Source: Aliiruegeria sabulilitoris (lineage in GTDB: Bacteria; Pseudomonadota; Alphaproteobacteria; Rhodobacterales; Rhodobacteraceae). From it: a stretch of 64,000 bases of DNA. The notes under the pieces were generated by a model, which was not told the origin of the DNA, did not search any database, and saw only the letters and a list, made by a program, of their open reading frames with translations. The stretch lies in assembly GCF_001558155.1 (NCBI RefSeq), contig NZ_LOAS01000003.1, positions 1-64,000 of the forward strand. Reading direction: 5' to 3'. Below, one piece after another: positions 8,228 to 16,569 of the stretch. The translations under genes were made by a program, and so were the position numbers. Numbering within the stretch: position 1 is the stretch's first letter; each line of letters opens with the position of its first letter.

Positions 8228-8860
8228 TCAGTCCTGCTTGTCTTCGGCGTGCTTGTCCCACCCGGTAATCATTGCCCTGAGCTGCGCGAACACTGTCTCG
8301 CCGGTGGTGATCAGGTAAAGATGCGCGATCAGGAAAGCGCCGATGAGGAAGGCTCCGCCAACGTGAACGGCGTTGACCCAGAGGATCGGCAACCCGTCGG
8401 GATAAAATGCGGGATACCTGCTATAGGCCCACAAGATCAGGCCCGAAATCCAGAGCGCGGGCGCCATGAGCACCTTGAAGCTCAGATAGGCGATGGCCTG
8501 TAACGGGTTGTGCTTGCGCGTGGTGCTCGGTCTGAACGGATGCGGTTCGCCGAAAAAAATGCCGGTGGCATAGAAGGAAATCACTTTCCACAGACCCTTG
8601 GTGGTGGGCACGTAGTGACGCCACTCGCCGGCAACGAGATGCCAGAAGATGGCAAAGGCCCAAAGGACAATCAGCGTGAAGGCGGCCACGATGTGCAACT
8701 CCAGCGCCCGTTCGAACCCGAGCCAGTGCCAATACCCGTGGATCTCGGCCCCGGTGGCCATCAGGAACAGGATCAGCGCCGCTTGCGACCAGTGCCAGAA
8801 CCGTTCGAAACGGTGGAAGATATAGACCCCGCGAGGGTTCCCGGACGACGTATCAGCCAT
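8228..8860 (-). CDS. Membrane cytochrome b (cytochrome b561/FdnI type)
   Basis: 210 residues from the ATG at 8860; longer in-frame starts would overlap far into the preceding gene. Four hydrophobic helices are visible (about HWSQAALILFLMATG; LHIVAAFTLIVLWAFAIFWHL; MAPALWISGLILWAY; AVHVGGAFLIGAFLIAHLYL), with His residues in helices 1, 2 and 4 placed as in di-heme cytochrome b subunits of formate dehydrogenase and thiosulfate reductase. It should exchange electrons between the quinone pool and periplasmic multiheme cytochromes. The start overlaps the end of the nonaheme cytochrome gene by 8 bases, so the two are translationally coupled. Confidence 0.87.
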   Translation of the reverse strand: MADTSSGNPRGVYIFHRFERFWHWSQAALILFLMATGAEIHGYWHWLGFERALELHIVAAFTLIVLWAFAIFWHLVAGEWRHYVPTTKGLWKVISFYATGIFFGEPHPFRPSTTRKHNPLQAIAYLSFKVLMAPALWISGLILWAYSRYPAFYPDGLPILWVNAVHVGGAFLIGAFLIAHLYLITTGETVFAQLRAMITGWDKHAEDKQD

Positions 8861-10619
8861 GACGCTTAACCTTGTGGAACAGTGCGAAACCCAGCCGCAG
8901 AACGAGGTGGAACAGGACCCCTGCAAGCGTGGTTGCAAGCAGCAGCAGCCCTGCCTTGTCGAGCCAGTCATACCGGTCGCGTCCGGGCACGAAACCGCCG
9001 GGAAGCTCCGCCAGCAGCCCGTCCGAGCTGTGACAGGCCGCGCATTGGAGCGCTGCTTCAGCGGGGGCCACCATGTGGTTGACCGGGATCATCTGCCGGA
9101 CCCGGGCAAAGGCGACCTCGCCGCTGAAGGGTTGGCCGGCCGCCTCCATGCCGGCCTCCACGGCGTTCTCCCAGCGGAAGCGGTTCCAGAGCGCGTCACC
9201 GCTGCGGCCGGAGAGCTTCACCGCCGCGAGGGCGCGGCTCTCGGCATCGATCGGCACGACCGAATGCATGACCTTGACCGGCGCGATCCGCGCCTCGGCC
9301 GCATCCGGGTCGCCGGAATAGGCGGCGATCCAGGGCGTGTCGGCGAAGGCGGCCTCGATGAGCGCGAGATCGGTGCTGGCCTCGCGGCCGGGAGCCACGC
9401 CCTCGCTCTGCTCCGCGCCGGTCTCCGGGAGCGGATCTCCGGGGCGATGCATGTCGAGCCGCCCGTCGGACCAGACATATTCCGGAGCAAAGGCGCGGGC
9501 GACTTCGAGATGGCCCTTTTCGGTCGTGTAGGTGATGCGACCGTCCTTCTGTTTCTGCGCCATCGGCTTGCGGTCGCGGCCCAGCTTGCCGACCGTCGAC
9601 CAGTCCCAAAGCACGCGCGTGGCTGTTTCGCCGCGCGCGATGGACGGGATGTGGCAGGTCTCGCAGGCGACCGTGCCGATGTGTCGATCCAACCGAACGC
9701 CGCGCGCGATTGCGTCATGTGGCTCGGCCCCATGACAGCCCTGGCAGGAGGCAGCGGCCCCGACAAGCGCCGGGCGTTCGGGCCCTGCGCCCGGCCCGCC
9801 GTCATAGCGGCTTCCGGCAAGCGCGTGATCGGTCGTGCTGTGGCAGGTGCTGCATGTGAAGCCGGCACCGTCGGGGGCGGCCGCCATGTGTACGTCGAGC
9901 GTTGCCGGGGGAGCGAGGAGATCGGCGTTGAGGTCGCCATGCTTCACGCCATACCCGCCATCGGCATTGAAATGGCAGGCGCCGCAGCTTGCCTTGGTCG
10001 AGGGGCCGACCGATTTGGCCGCCGCGACGAAATCCGTCACCTCAGGTGTGTCGCCGCGAAGCCGTTCGTCATGGCACATGGAGCAGGCTGCGCCGCCTTC
10101 ATGGAAATTGGCGACGGTCCAGAGGCCCGTCGGCTCGTGGCAGCTCAGGCAGTCGACCGGCGCCACCGGGGCGCTGGAAGGGTCGAGCATCGCGGGATCC
10201 TCGAAGCGGGTTCCGGCGATGTGGCAGGAGCTGCAGGCATCGAGATTGGAGGGCGTGGAGAGCAGGAACCCGTTGGCGACATGGGCCATGCCACCCGCCA
10301 CGGCACTGGCGTCAGCCGTTTGCTCGGACCCGGCGGCCGGCCAGGACCAGGTGAAATGCAGCGTGCCGTGGAGTTGTGCGGGCCCGGTATTGTGGCACGA
10401 CAGGCAGGCCTCGTTGACCTCCTGCGCCGAAGCGAACGGTCCCGCCAGCGCATCGAACTGGCTGTGATCGGCGGTGGAAGCCGGCACGGTCGCCGCGGTT
10501 GAGGGCGACGCTGCGCCGGGATCTTGCGCCGGTGTGTCAGACTGTGCCGCCGCCGAAGCGGCGAGTGCCGCGGCCAGACCCACCGCCAGTGTCAGGCGGA
10601 GGAACACATGTCCTGCCAT
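8853..10619 (-). CDS. Nonaheme c-type cytochrome, octaheme tetrathionate reductase-like
   Basis: 588 residues. A signal peptide (ends near ASAAAQ, residue 26) is followed by nine CXXCH heme sites starting at residues 72, 129, 157, 179, 212, 256, 292, 319 and 526, then a C-terminal transmembrane helix (about 553-580) with a basic KVKRHG tail. The N-terminal block with CLSCHNTGPAQLHGT and HFTWSW resembles octaheme tetrathionate reductase (OTR), which reduces tetrathionate, nitrite or hydroxylamine in vitro. The long heme-free stretch 323-525 is unusual. It is probably the catalytic or electron-hub subunit, periplasmic and anchored. It lies between a pentaheme cytochrome and a cytochrome b gene. 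Substrate cannot be decided from sequence. Confidence 0.85.
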   Translation of the reverse strand: MAGHVFLRLTLAVGLAAALAASAAAQSDTPAQDPGAASPSTAATVPASTADHSQFDALAGPFASAQEVNEACLSCHNTGPAQLHGTLHFTWSWPAAGSEQTADASAVAGGMAHVANGFLLSTPSNLDACSSCHIAGTRFEDPAMLDPSSAPVAPVDCLSCHEPTGLWTVANFHEGGAACSMCHDERLRGDTPEVTDFVAAAKSVGPSTKASCGACHFNADGGYGVKHGDLNADLLAPPATLDVHMAAAPDGAGFTCSTCHSTTDHALAGSRYDGGPGAGPERPALVGAAASCQGCHGAEPHDAIARGVRLDRHIGTVACETCHIPSIARGETATRVLWDWSTVGKLGRDRKPMAQKQKDGRITYTTEKGHLEVARAFAPEYVWSDGRLDMHRPGDPLPETGAEQSEGVAPGREASTDLALIEAAFADTPWIAAYSGDPDAAEARIAPVKVMHSVVPIDAESRALAAVKLSGRSGDALWNRFRWENAVEAGMEAAGQPFSGEVAFARVRQMIPVNHMVAPAEAALQCAACHSSDGLLAELPGGFVPGRDRYDWLDKAGLLLLATTLAGVLFHLVLRLGFALFHKVKRHG

Positions 10620-10712
10620 GTTTGCCGTCCCTTTTCGGATCTCGAAGACTTGTCCGGACCGGCCGTGGAAACCAGCCGGTCCGTTCCTTGCGATGTCAGC
10701 GAAATGCGCCGA

Positions 10713-11897
10713 TCACTGCGGGCGTTCCCCGGCGACATCGACGCCGCTTCCAGCCTCTGCCAGGTCGGCGATGCTGTCGTGCAGCAGCTGCAGCGCGTAA
10801 TGGGGATTGTGGGTGTAGATCCCCGGGTCCTTGGCCACGACCTGGTAGTTATACGCGGCCTTCAACAGGCGCGGTGTCCAGGCCTGGTACCGATTGGGGT
10901 ACTTGGCTTCGCCCTCCTCGATCGCACCGCTGCCGTCGCCATCGGCGAAGAAATACGGGTAGGAATGCGCCTCGTAACCGATGGCGGTGCCGGCGGTGTT
11001 CTCGCCGTAGCCGATGATCGCTTCCAACAGCTTGCCGTGAAGCTCCTGGATTTCGGCCTCGATGCCTTCGGAGGTGTCGCCATCGCCATCGTAATCGACC
11101 TTGGACGTCCGGACGAGATGCATGCTGTCCTTGTTGTCGCCCATCACCTCGTCATGGCAGTCGGTGCAGGTCTCCACCTTCACCTGCAGCGTGTGCGGGT
11201 TGTGGCAGTCGTTGCAGGTCTGCGAGACCTGGTCGTGGAAGTAATACCCGACGTAGTCCTGGCCGTCATATTCGAAGCCACCCTGCACATCGCCTCCGAA
11301 CCGGCTGGCGGCGGCGGCGCGGTAGTGGATGTTGACGAAGGCGAGATCTTCCGATGTCGTATCGTCAGCGGGCGCGCCCGCGTCCTCGATCTTGGCGAGG
11401 ACCTGGACCTTCGAATTCCGTCCGCCATGGCAGGTCATGCAGCGGATATCGTCGGTGAAGACTTCCTGCTCAATGCCCGAGGGGAAGGTCACGACCGTCC
11501 GTTCCCGCGCTTCCATGCTGTGGCAGGCCATGCAGGCGACGCCCGGGGCCATTGCCGGATCGGGGGAGTGTTTCGTGTCGACGACACCCGCCTCGCTGCC
11601 ATCTGCACCGAGATAGTCGAGATAGCCCGCCGTGGAGTGGCACTGCGAGCAGGCCTCCGGGATCATCTTGTCCTCTTCCTCGTCCCAGTGGCGAAAGGCC
11701 TCCTTGGTGATGTCGGCATGGGGCGATTTGCGCCATGCCTCAAGGGCCGGGATCTCCGGCATGAGGGTGGCCGGCGTGATCGCCGCCGTGTCGGAGTTGT
11801 CCTGAGCAAGTGCCACCGACAGCCGCTCCGGGCCGCCGCAAATGGTCATATACGTCGTCAAAGCCACCAGAATGGTGGCGCGCGTTACACGTCTCAT
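10713..11897 (-). CDS. Periplasmic pentaheme c-type cytochrome with EF-hand-like loops
   Basis: 394 residues with an N-terminal signal peptide and five CXXCH sites at residues 83, 122, 153, 228 and 244. After the heme domain come two acidic calcium-type loops: DYDGDGDTSEG at 268-278 and DGDGSGAIEEGE at 319-330; the second fits the EF-hand pattern D-x-D-x-S-G-x-I-x-x-x-E exactly. A strong GGAGGAACAGC ribosome-binding site precedes the ATG. It is the first gene of the three-gene unit with the nonaheme cytochrome (93-base gap) and cytochrome b. A periplasmic electron-transfer partner is likely; calcium binding is inferred from the motifs only. Confidence 0.85.
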   Translation of the reverse strand: MRRVTRATILVALTTYMTICGGPERLSVALAQDNSDTAAITPATLMPEIPALEAWRKSPHADITKEAFRHWDEEEDKMIPEACSQCHSTAGYLDYLGADGSEAGVVDTKHSPDPAMAPGVACMACHSMEARERTVVTFPSGIEQEVFTDDIRCMTCHGGRNSKVQVLAKIEDAGAPADDTTSEDLAFVNIHYRAAAASRFGGDVQGGFEYDGQDYVGYYFHDQVSQTCNDCHNPHTLQVKVETCTDCHDEVMGDNKDSMHLVRTSKVDYDGDGDTSEGIEAEIQELHGKLLEAIIGYGENTAGTAIGYEAHSYPYFFADGDGSGAIEEGEAKYPNRYQAWTPRLLKAAYNYQVVAKDPGIYTHNPHYALQLLHDSIADLAEAGSGVDVAGERPQ

Positions 11898-12355
11898 TGC
11901 TGTTCCTCCGTTCGCGCAAGCCCAGAGAGAGTCGGGCTTCCTTCCTTATGGTAAACCCGAAAATGTCGACCTGACAACAATAGGTTGAATCGGCTAGAAA
12001 AATCTTCTTGTGGTTGTGCAGGCCTGAGGCAAAGGGGCGCATTCAGGCCCCGAGACAGCGTGGCGGGATGCAACTTCGGTTGTGGGTAGTGCCAGATTGC
12101 AGGAGCCCCTTGGTGGCTTGCGAGTGGCCCCCTGCGCGGGAGAAATGTCGGCCGGCCGGCCGAGCGATCAAAGGTCTCGAACGCAGGAACGCGGTTCGGA
12201 TGGCTGTTGGATTGGCGGACGAGTGCTCGTTGAGGGGAGCAGGTTCGATTTGCGTCCCGGGGTTTTACAAGCGCATTCGATCCTCGAAAAACCTGACGCT
12301 CCGAGCCGCATCCGTTAGCGCTACAGATTCCAACACTTTTCAATTTGTATTCGAT
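11898..12355. other. Divergent intergenic region between cytochrome and TRAP operons
   Basis: About 460 bases between two divergent operons. The first 40 bases on the minus side hold the leader of the pentaheme gene. The stretch 12000-12300 contains short open frames with no recognisable product or ribosome-binding site. I see no repeat, RNA gene or mobile element in it. Confidence 0.4.
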
Positions 12356-12385
12356 TTGAGTTCTATGATCTAAGATTGTATACAA
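12356..12385 (+). promoter_or_regulatory. TRAP operon promoter with GntR-type operator
   Basis: A perfect 10-bp palindrome TTGTATACAA lies at 12376-12385. A plausible promoter overlaps it: -35 TTGAGT at 12356-12361, 16-base spacer, -10 TGTATA at 12378-12383. The same half-site, as TTGTATACC on the minus strand, occurs just upstream of the GntR gene at 18110-18118. FadR/VanR-type GntR proteins bind sites of this form, so repression by the product of 17399-18097 is a reasonable inference. Confidence 0.6.
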
Positions 12386-12483
12386 AAAAGGGAGCTGCTT
12401 CTGTGCTCGAACGCTCAATTGCCTTGAAAGCCGCGATGCAGCGAATTTCGTGGTCGCAGGATCGTTTGACCGCGAAAGGATAG

Positions 12484-13107
12484 ATGATGGACAGACGCGA
12501 ATTCATTGCCGCCGGTGTAACGCTGGCCGGTGCACCGCTCGCCGCCCCGTCGATTGCCAGGGCGCAGACCAGCTTCAACAGGAAGATGACCAACGCCTAT
12601 GGGCCGGGATCGCCCTTTTATGTCGAAGGTCCCGGCAGCCCGACCGATTTCTGCAAGAAGGTCGCGGCAATGTCGGACGGCCGGATCACGATCCAGCATT
12701 TCGCTGCCGGCGAGCTGATCCCGGCGCTGGAAGGCTTCGACGCCGTGCGCTCCGGTGCGGTCGAGATGAACGCCGCCAACGCCAATGCCTGGGCCAGCCT
12801 GCCGGCCGACCTGCAGGCGATCGTGCAGACCGCCGCCATGGCCTGCAACCTTGAAAGCCACACCTGGTGCGAGGCCAACAACGCATCCGCGCTGAAGGAC
12901 ATGATCGAGAACGATGGCGTGATCGCGGATGTCCTGCCCGAGGACGTGGTGATGGAGCTGAAATCGGTGACGGACAGCGTTCTGTCCGAATTCGCCACAC
13001 AGGATCCGGCCGCCAGGAAGGTGCATGACGCCTTCATGGCCTTCAAGGCCGAGCATTCGGAATGGGCGGCGATCTCCGAGAAGCCCTACCAGAGCCTGCC
13101 GGTCTAA
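12484..13107 (+). pseudogene. dctP: TRAP transporter substrate-binding protein, internally deleted
   Basis: The frame is intact but encodes only 207 residues against about 365 for DctP proteins. A twin-arginine-type signal (DRREFIAAGVTLAG) and the N-terminal lobe run to about residue 95 (AALEGFDAVRSGAVEM). The sequence then jumps to the C-terminal region (WASLPADLQAIVQTAAMACN) and runs to a normal C terminus. Roughly 150 residues, including most of the ligand-binding cleft and its usual Arg, are missing through an in-frame deletion near 12780-12800. It is the first gene before the two TRAP permease genes. A functional binding protein this short would be unprecedented as far as I know, so I call it a decayed gene. 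Confidence 0.8.
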
Positions 13108-13112
13108 CGGTG

Positions 13113-13643
13113 ATGATCGCCCTGATCGAAAAGCTCGCGAACGGTGCTTCCGGCATCGTTCGCGTCACCGGCCAGGTCGCCGCCTGGAGCGGGTTGGTGC
13201 TTGTGCTACTGGTCGCATTCAACGTGCTGTCTCGCTACCTGTTTTCCTTCGGCACGGTCGGCTTGCAGGAAGCCGAATGGCACCTGATGGCGATCGTCGC
13301 CCTGTTTGGCATGTCCTATGGCCTCAACCAGGAGGGCGAAGTGCGGGTGGATATTTTCCATGCCAACATGCGGCCACGGGTTCAGGCGATGGTCGACCTG
13401 TTTGCCAGCGTCTCGATGTGCGCGGTGTCGCTCATCATCGCGTGGCTCTGCATTGCCTATGTCCAGAGCAGCTATTCCATCAACGAAGGCTCCCCCGATT
13501 CCGGCGGGCTGGGATACCGATACCTCCTGAAGGCGGCCATGCCGGTCGCGTTCGTGCTGCTCGCCTTGCAGAGCGTCGCCATGGCGTGCCGGTATCTGCT
13601 GGCCGTGATCCATCCGCACCGCCTTGCCCAAGACAAAGACTGA
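13113..13643 (+). CDS. dctQ: TRAP transporter small permease (DctQ)
   Basis: 176 residues from the ATG at 13113 (a GTG sits one codon earlier), 5 bases after the binding-protein stop. Four hydrophobic helices are visible, with the DctQ hallmark after helix 2 (LQEAEWHLMAIVALFGMSYGL) and HANMRPRVQAMVDL in the cytoplasmic loop. DctQ pairs with the large permease in the inner membrane to import an organic acid using a sodium gradient. Both permease genes look intact although the binding-protein gene is deleted, so they may work with a binding protein encoded elsewhere or may be silent. Confidence 0.9.
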   Translation: MIALIEKLANGASGIVRVTGQVAAWSGLVLVLLVAFNVLSRYLFSFGTVGLQEAEWHLMAIVALFGMSYGLNQEGEVRVDIFHANMRPRVQAMVDLFASVSMCAVSLIIAWLCIAYVQSSYSINEGSPDSGGLGYRYLLKAAMPVAFVLLALQSVAMACRYLLAVIHPHRLAQDKD

Positions 13644-13649
13644 CGACAG

Positions 13650-14975
13650 ATGCCACTCAACGAAATCCTCGCCCTGTGCATGATCGGCGCCTTTTTCATC
13701 CTGCTTCTGGGCGGCGTGCCGGTTGCAGCCTGTCTCGGCGTGACCGGTCTGGTCTTTGGCTATGCTGGCTTCGGGCCGTTCCTGTTCACGTTGCTTCCGG
13801 CGCGGATCTTCGGGGTGATCACGAAGTATACCCTGCTGGCGCTACCACTCTTCATCTTCATGGGGATCATGCTGGAGAAGTCCAAAATCGCCGAGGAGTT
13901 ATTGGACGTCATGGGCTTGGCCATGGGCGGGTTGCGGGGCGGAATGGCGCTGGCGATCATCCTTGTCGGTGTGCTGATGGGGGCGGCCTCTGGGGTGGTG
14001 GGCGCGACCGTCGTCACCGTGGGCCTGATCGCGCTCGGCCCGATCATCCGGCGCGGATACGACGCCAGCGTGGCGAGCGGCGTGATCTGCGCCTCCGGCA
14101 CGCTTGGGCAGATCATCCCACCGAGCCTCGTTCTTATCCTGCTGGCGGATATCCTCGGTGAATCCGTGGGCACGCTCTTTGCCGCGGCGCTGTTTCCCGG
14201 GCTGCTGCTGGCCGGGCTCTTCGTGGCCTACGTGCTTATCCTCGGGATCCTGCGGCCCGACGCCGTGCCGGCCATCCCGAGCGAGGAACGCGCGCAATAT
14301 ACCGGGCGCGCGCTTGGCATGAAGCTGTTGAAGGTGGTGCTCCCGCCGATCGCGTTGATCGTGCTGGTGCTGGGCTCCATCATCGGTGGCGTTGCCGCGC
14401 CGACCGAGGCCGCGTCGATGGGGGCCTTCGGCTCGATCCTGCTCGCGGCCATCTCGGGGCGGTTGCGTTACACCGTCATGCGGGACTCCGTGCGTGCGGC
14501 CTTCGTGACCAGCGCCATGGTGTTCCTGATCCTGATCTTTGCCCAGCCTTTCGGCCTGGCCTTTCGGGGCCTGGGTGGCGAAAAGCTTGTGCATGATGCC
14601 TTCGCGATGGTGCCGGGCGGGTTGAACGGTCAGATCTTCTTCCTGATGCTGCTGCTCTTCGTGCTCGGATTCTTCCTCGAATGGATCGAAATCTCCTATA
14701 TCGCCTTGCCGCTCTTCCTGCCGATCTTCCTGAACGCGGGCGTCGACATGGCCTGGATCGCGATCCTCGTGGCGGTAAATCTGCAAACCTCGTTTCTCAC
14801 GCCACCCTTCGGCTGGGCGCTGTTTTTCCTCAAGGGTGTGGCGCCCCCCTCGGTCTCGACCGCCGATATCTATCGCGGCGTGATCCCCTTCATCGGCCTT
14901 CAACTCTTCGGGCTCGCGATGGTCTTCTTTTTCCCGGGCCTGGCCACTTGGCTGCCCGAAACGATTGGGTGGTAA
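13650..14975 (+). CDS. dctM: TRAP transporter large permease (DctM)
   Basis: 441 residues, the usual DctM length, with about 12 hydrophobic segments. Family features include the opening GGVPVAACLGVTGLVFGY, the first scoop repeat with ASGVVGATVVTVGLIALGP and the SGTLGQIIPPSLVLILLADI motif, and the second repeat with NLQTSFLTPPFGWALFFLKG. It is the transport subunit for a carboxylate-type solute. It starts 6 bases after dctQ and ends 3 bases before the amidase gene, so transport and processing are co-expressed. Confidence 0.95.
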   Translation: MPLNEILALCMIGAFFILLLGGVPVAACLGVTGLVFGYAGFGPFLFTLLPARIFGVITKYTLLALPLFIFMGIMLEKSKIAEELLDVMGLAMGGLRGGMALAIILVGVLMGAASGVVGATVVTVGLIALGPIIRRGYDASVASGVICASGTLGQIIPPSLVLILLADILGESVGTLFAAALFPGLLLAGLFVAYVLILGILRPDAVPAIPSEERAQYTGRALGMKLLKVVLPPIALIVLVLGSIIGGVAAPTEAASMGAFGSILLAAISGRLRYTVMRDSVRAAFVTSAMVFLILIFAQPFGLAFRGLGGEKLVHDAFAMVPGGLNGQIFFLMLLLFVLGFFLEWIEISYIALPLFLPIFLNAGVDMAWIAILVAVNLQTSFLTPPFGWALFFLKGVAPPSVSTADIYRGVIPFIGLQLFGLAMVFFFPGLATWLPETIGW

Positions 14976-14978
14976 CAC

Positions 14979-16565
14979 ATGCTGCAATCCGCACTTGGCT
15001 ATAACGGCGCGATCTCCGCGCCCCACCGCGCCGCCGCCCTTGCGGGGCGGGACATACTGGAGGCCGGGGGCACGGCCATTGAGGCGATGGTTGCCGCGGC
15101 GGCCACGATTGCCGTGACCTATCCGCATATGAACGGGATCGGCGGCGACGGGTTCTGGCTCATCCATCGCCCCGGAACGGAGCCGATAGGTATTTCCGCC
15201 TGCGGGCAGGCGGCGGGGCTGGCGACGCCGGAATGGTACGCCGCACATGGTCATCGCGACGCCATCCCGGCACGTGGTGGGCTTGCCGCCCTGACGGTTC
15301 CCGGCACAATCGGGGGCTGGGAGGCAGCGCTGTCACTGGTGCCTGAAGCACGCCGCCTGCCGCTCGAGCACCTGCTGGGCAACGCCATTGCCTATGCGCG
15401 GGACGGGATCGCGGTCACCGGCAACCAGTCGCGCACGACGGCTGAAAAGCTGGACGGGCTGAAGGAAGTTCCCGGCTTTGCCGAGACGTTCCTTGTCGAC
15501 GGCCAGCCCCCCGCGCCGGGCCACCGGCTGCGGCAGGAAGCGTTGGCCGAAACGCTCGCGGCCCTCGCGCGTGACGGGCTGCGCAGCTTCCATGACGGTC
15601 CGATCGCGGCGGCCCATGCGGGCTATCTGGAGGCGCAGGGCAGCCCGTTGCGCCTCGACGATTTCCAAGCATACCAGCCGCGTAGTGTTTTCCCCCTCAG
15701 CGTGACCACCACTCACGGAAAGCTCTTCAACATGGTCGCGCCGACGCAGGGGGTCGCCTCGCTGATGATTCTCGCGCTGTTCGACCGGTTGAATGTCGCT
15801 GAGGGGGAAAGCTTCGATCACCTGCACGGGCTGATCGAGGCAACCAAGCAGGCTTTCCTGCTCCGCAACGCCGGCCTGGGCGATCCTGACAGCATGGCGG
15901 AACCGGCGCAGGACTGGCTGCAGGACGCGCGTCTGGACGCAATGGCAGCACAGATCGACCGCAAGCGGGCCTTGCCCTGGCCCCACGAGCCAAAGGAGGG
16001 CGACACGATCTGGATGGGGGCCGCGGATGCCGATGGCACCGTGGTGAGCTTCATCCAGAGTGTGTTCTGGGAGTTCGGATCGGGGCTCGTCTGCCCGCAA
16101 ACCGGCGTCTTCTTCCAGAACCGGGGCGCGGGTTTCTCGCTCTCGCCCGGCCCGAACCAGCTGGCGCCCGGCAAGCGCCCGTTCCACACTCTCAATCCGG
16201 CGCTTGCGCAGCTTGATGACGGGCGTGTTCTGGCCTATGGCACGATGGGCGGCGAGGGGCAGCCGCAAACGCAATCGGCGGTGTTCTCGCGCCATGTCCA
16301 GTTCGGCATGGACCTGCAGGCGGCGGTGACCGCGCCGCGCTGGCTGCTCGGAAAAACCTGGGGCGATGCCACCACGTCCCTGAAACTTGAGGACCGGTTC
16401 GATCCGAAACTGGTCGGTGCGCTGCGGGCCGCGGGACATGATGTTGAAATGATACCAGCCTTCTCCGATCTGGCCGGCCATGCAGGCGCGGTCCTTCTAC
16501 ACCCCAACGGCCTTCTTGAAGCGGCGTCGGACCCGCGTTCGGACGGTGCAGCCGTGAGCTACTGA
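14979..16565 (+). CDS. Gamma-glutamyltransferase-family hydrolase
   Basis: 528 residues of the Ntn-hydrolase GGT superfamily. The alpha-subunit half carries the family pattern AGRDILEAGGTAIEAMVA and PHMNGIGGDGFWL. The predicted autoprocessing nucleophile is Thr in EGDTIWMGAADADG; classical GGTs have Thr-Thr-His there, whereas the DTIW form is that of HpxW (oxamate amidohydrolase) and YwrD-like proteins. A later FGSGLVCPQTGVFFQNRG matches the beta-subunit oxyanion region. No signal peptide is seen, so it is cytoplasmic. Its place directly after TRAP permease genes suggests that it hydrolyses an amide or gamma-glutamyl link in the imported solute. The exact substrate is unknown. Confidence 0.85.
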   Translation: MLQSALGYNGAISAPHRAAALAGRDILEAGGTAIEAMVAAAATIAVTYPHMNGIGGDGFWLIHRPGTEPIGISACGQAAGLATPEWYAAHGHRDAIPARGGLAALTVPGTIGGWEAALSLVPEARRLPLEHLLGNAIAYARDGIAVTGNQSRTTAEKLDGLKEVPGFAETFLVDGQPPAPGHRLRQEALAETLAALARDGLRSFHDGPIAAAHAGYLEAQGSPLRLDDFQAYQPRSVFPLSVTTTHGKLFNMVAPTQGVASLMILALFDRLNVAEGESFDHLHGLIEATKQAFLLRNAGLGDPDSMAEPAQDWLQDARLDAMAAQIDRKRALPWPHEPKEGDTIWMGAADADGTVVSFIQSVFWEFGSGLVCPQTGVFFQNRGAGFSLSPGPNQLAPGKRPFHTLNPALAQLDDGRVLAYGTMGGEGQPQTQSAVFSRHVQFGMDLQAAVTAPRWLLGKTWGDATTSLKLEDRFDPKLVGALRAAGHDVEMIPAFSDLAGHAGAVLLHPNGLLEAASDPRSDGAAVSY

Positions 16566-16569
16566 AAAG

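Noticed and set aside
8859-10502. Long plus-strand open frame of about 547 codons
   Set aside because: It is exactly antisense to the nonaheme cytochrome gene, has no recognisable domain, and is expected in high-GC DNA opposite a long real gene.
13899-15254. 451-codon minus-strand frame opposite dctM and the amidase gene
   Set aside because: Composition is His/Arg/Asp-rich low complexity and the opposite strand carries clear TRAP and GGT-family motifs.
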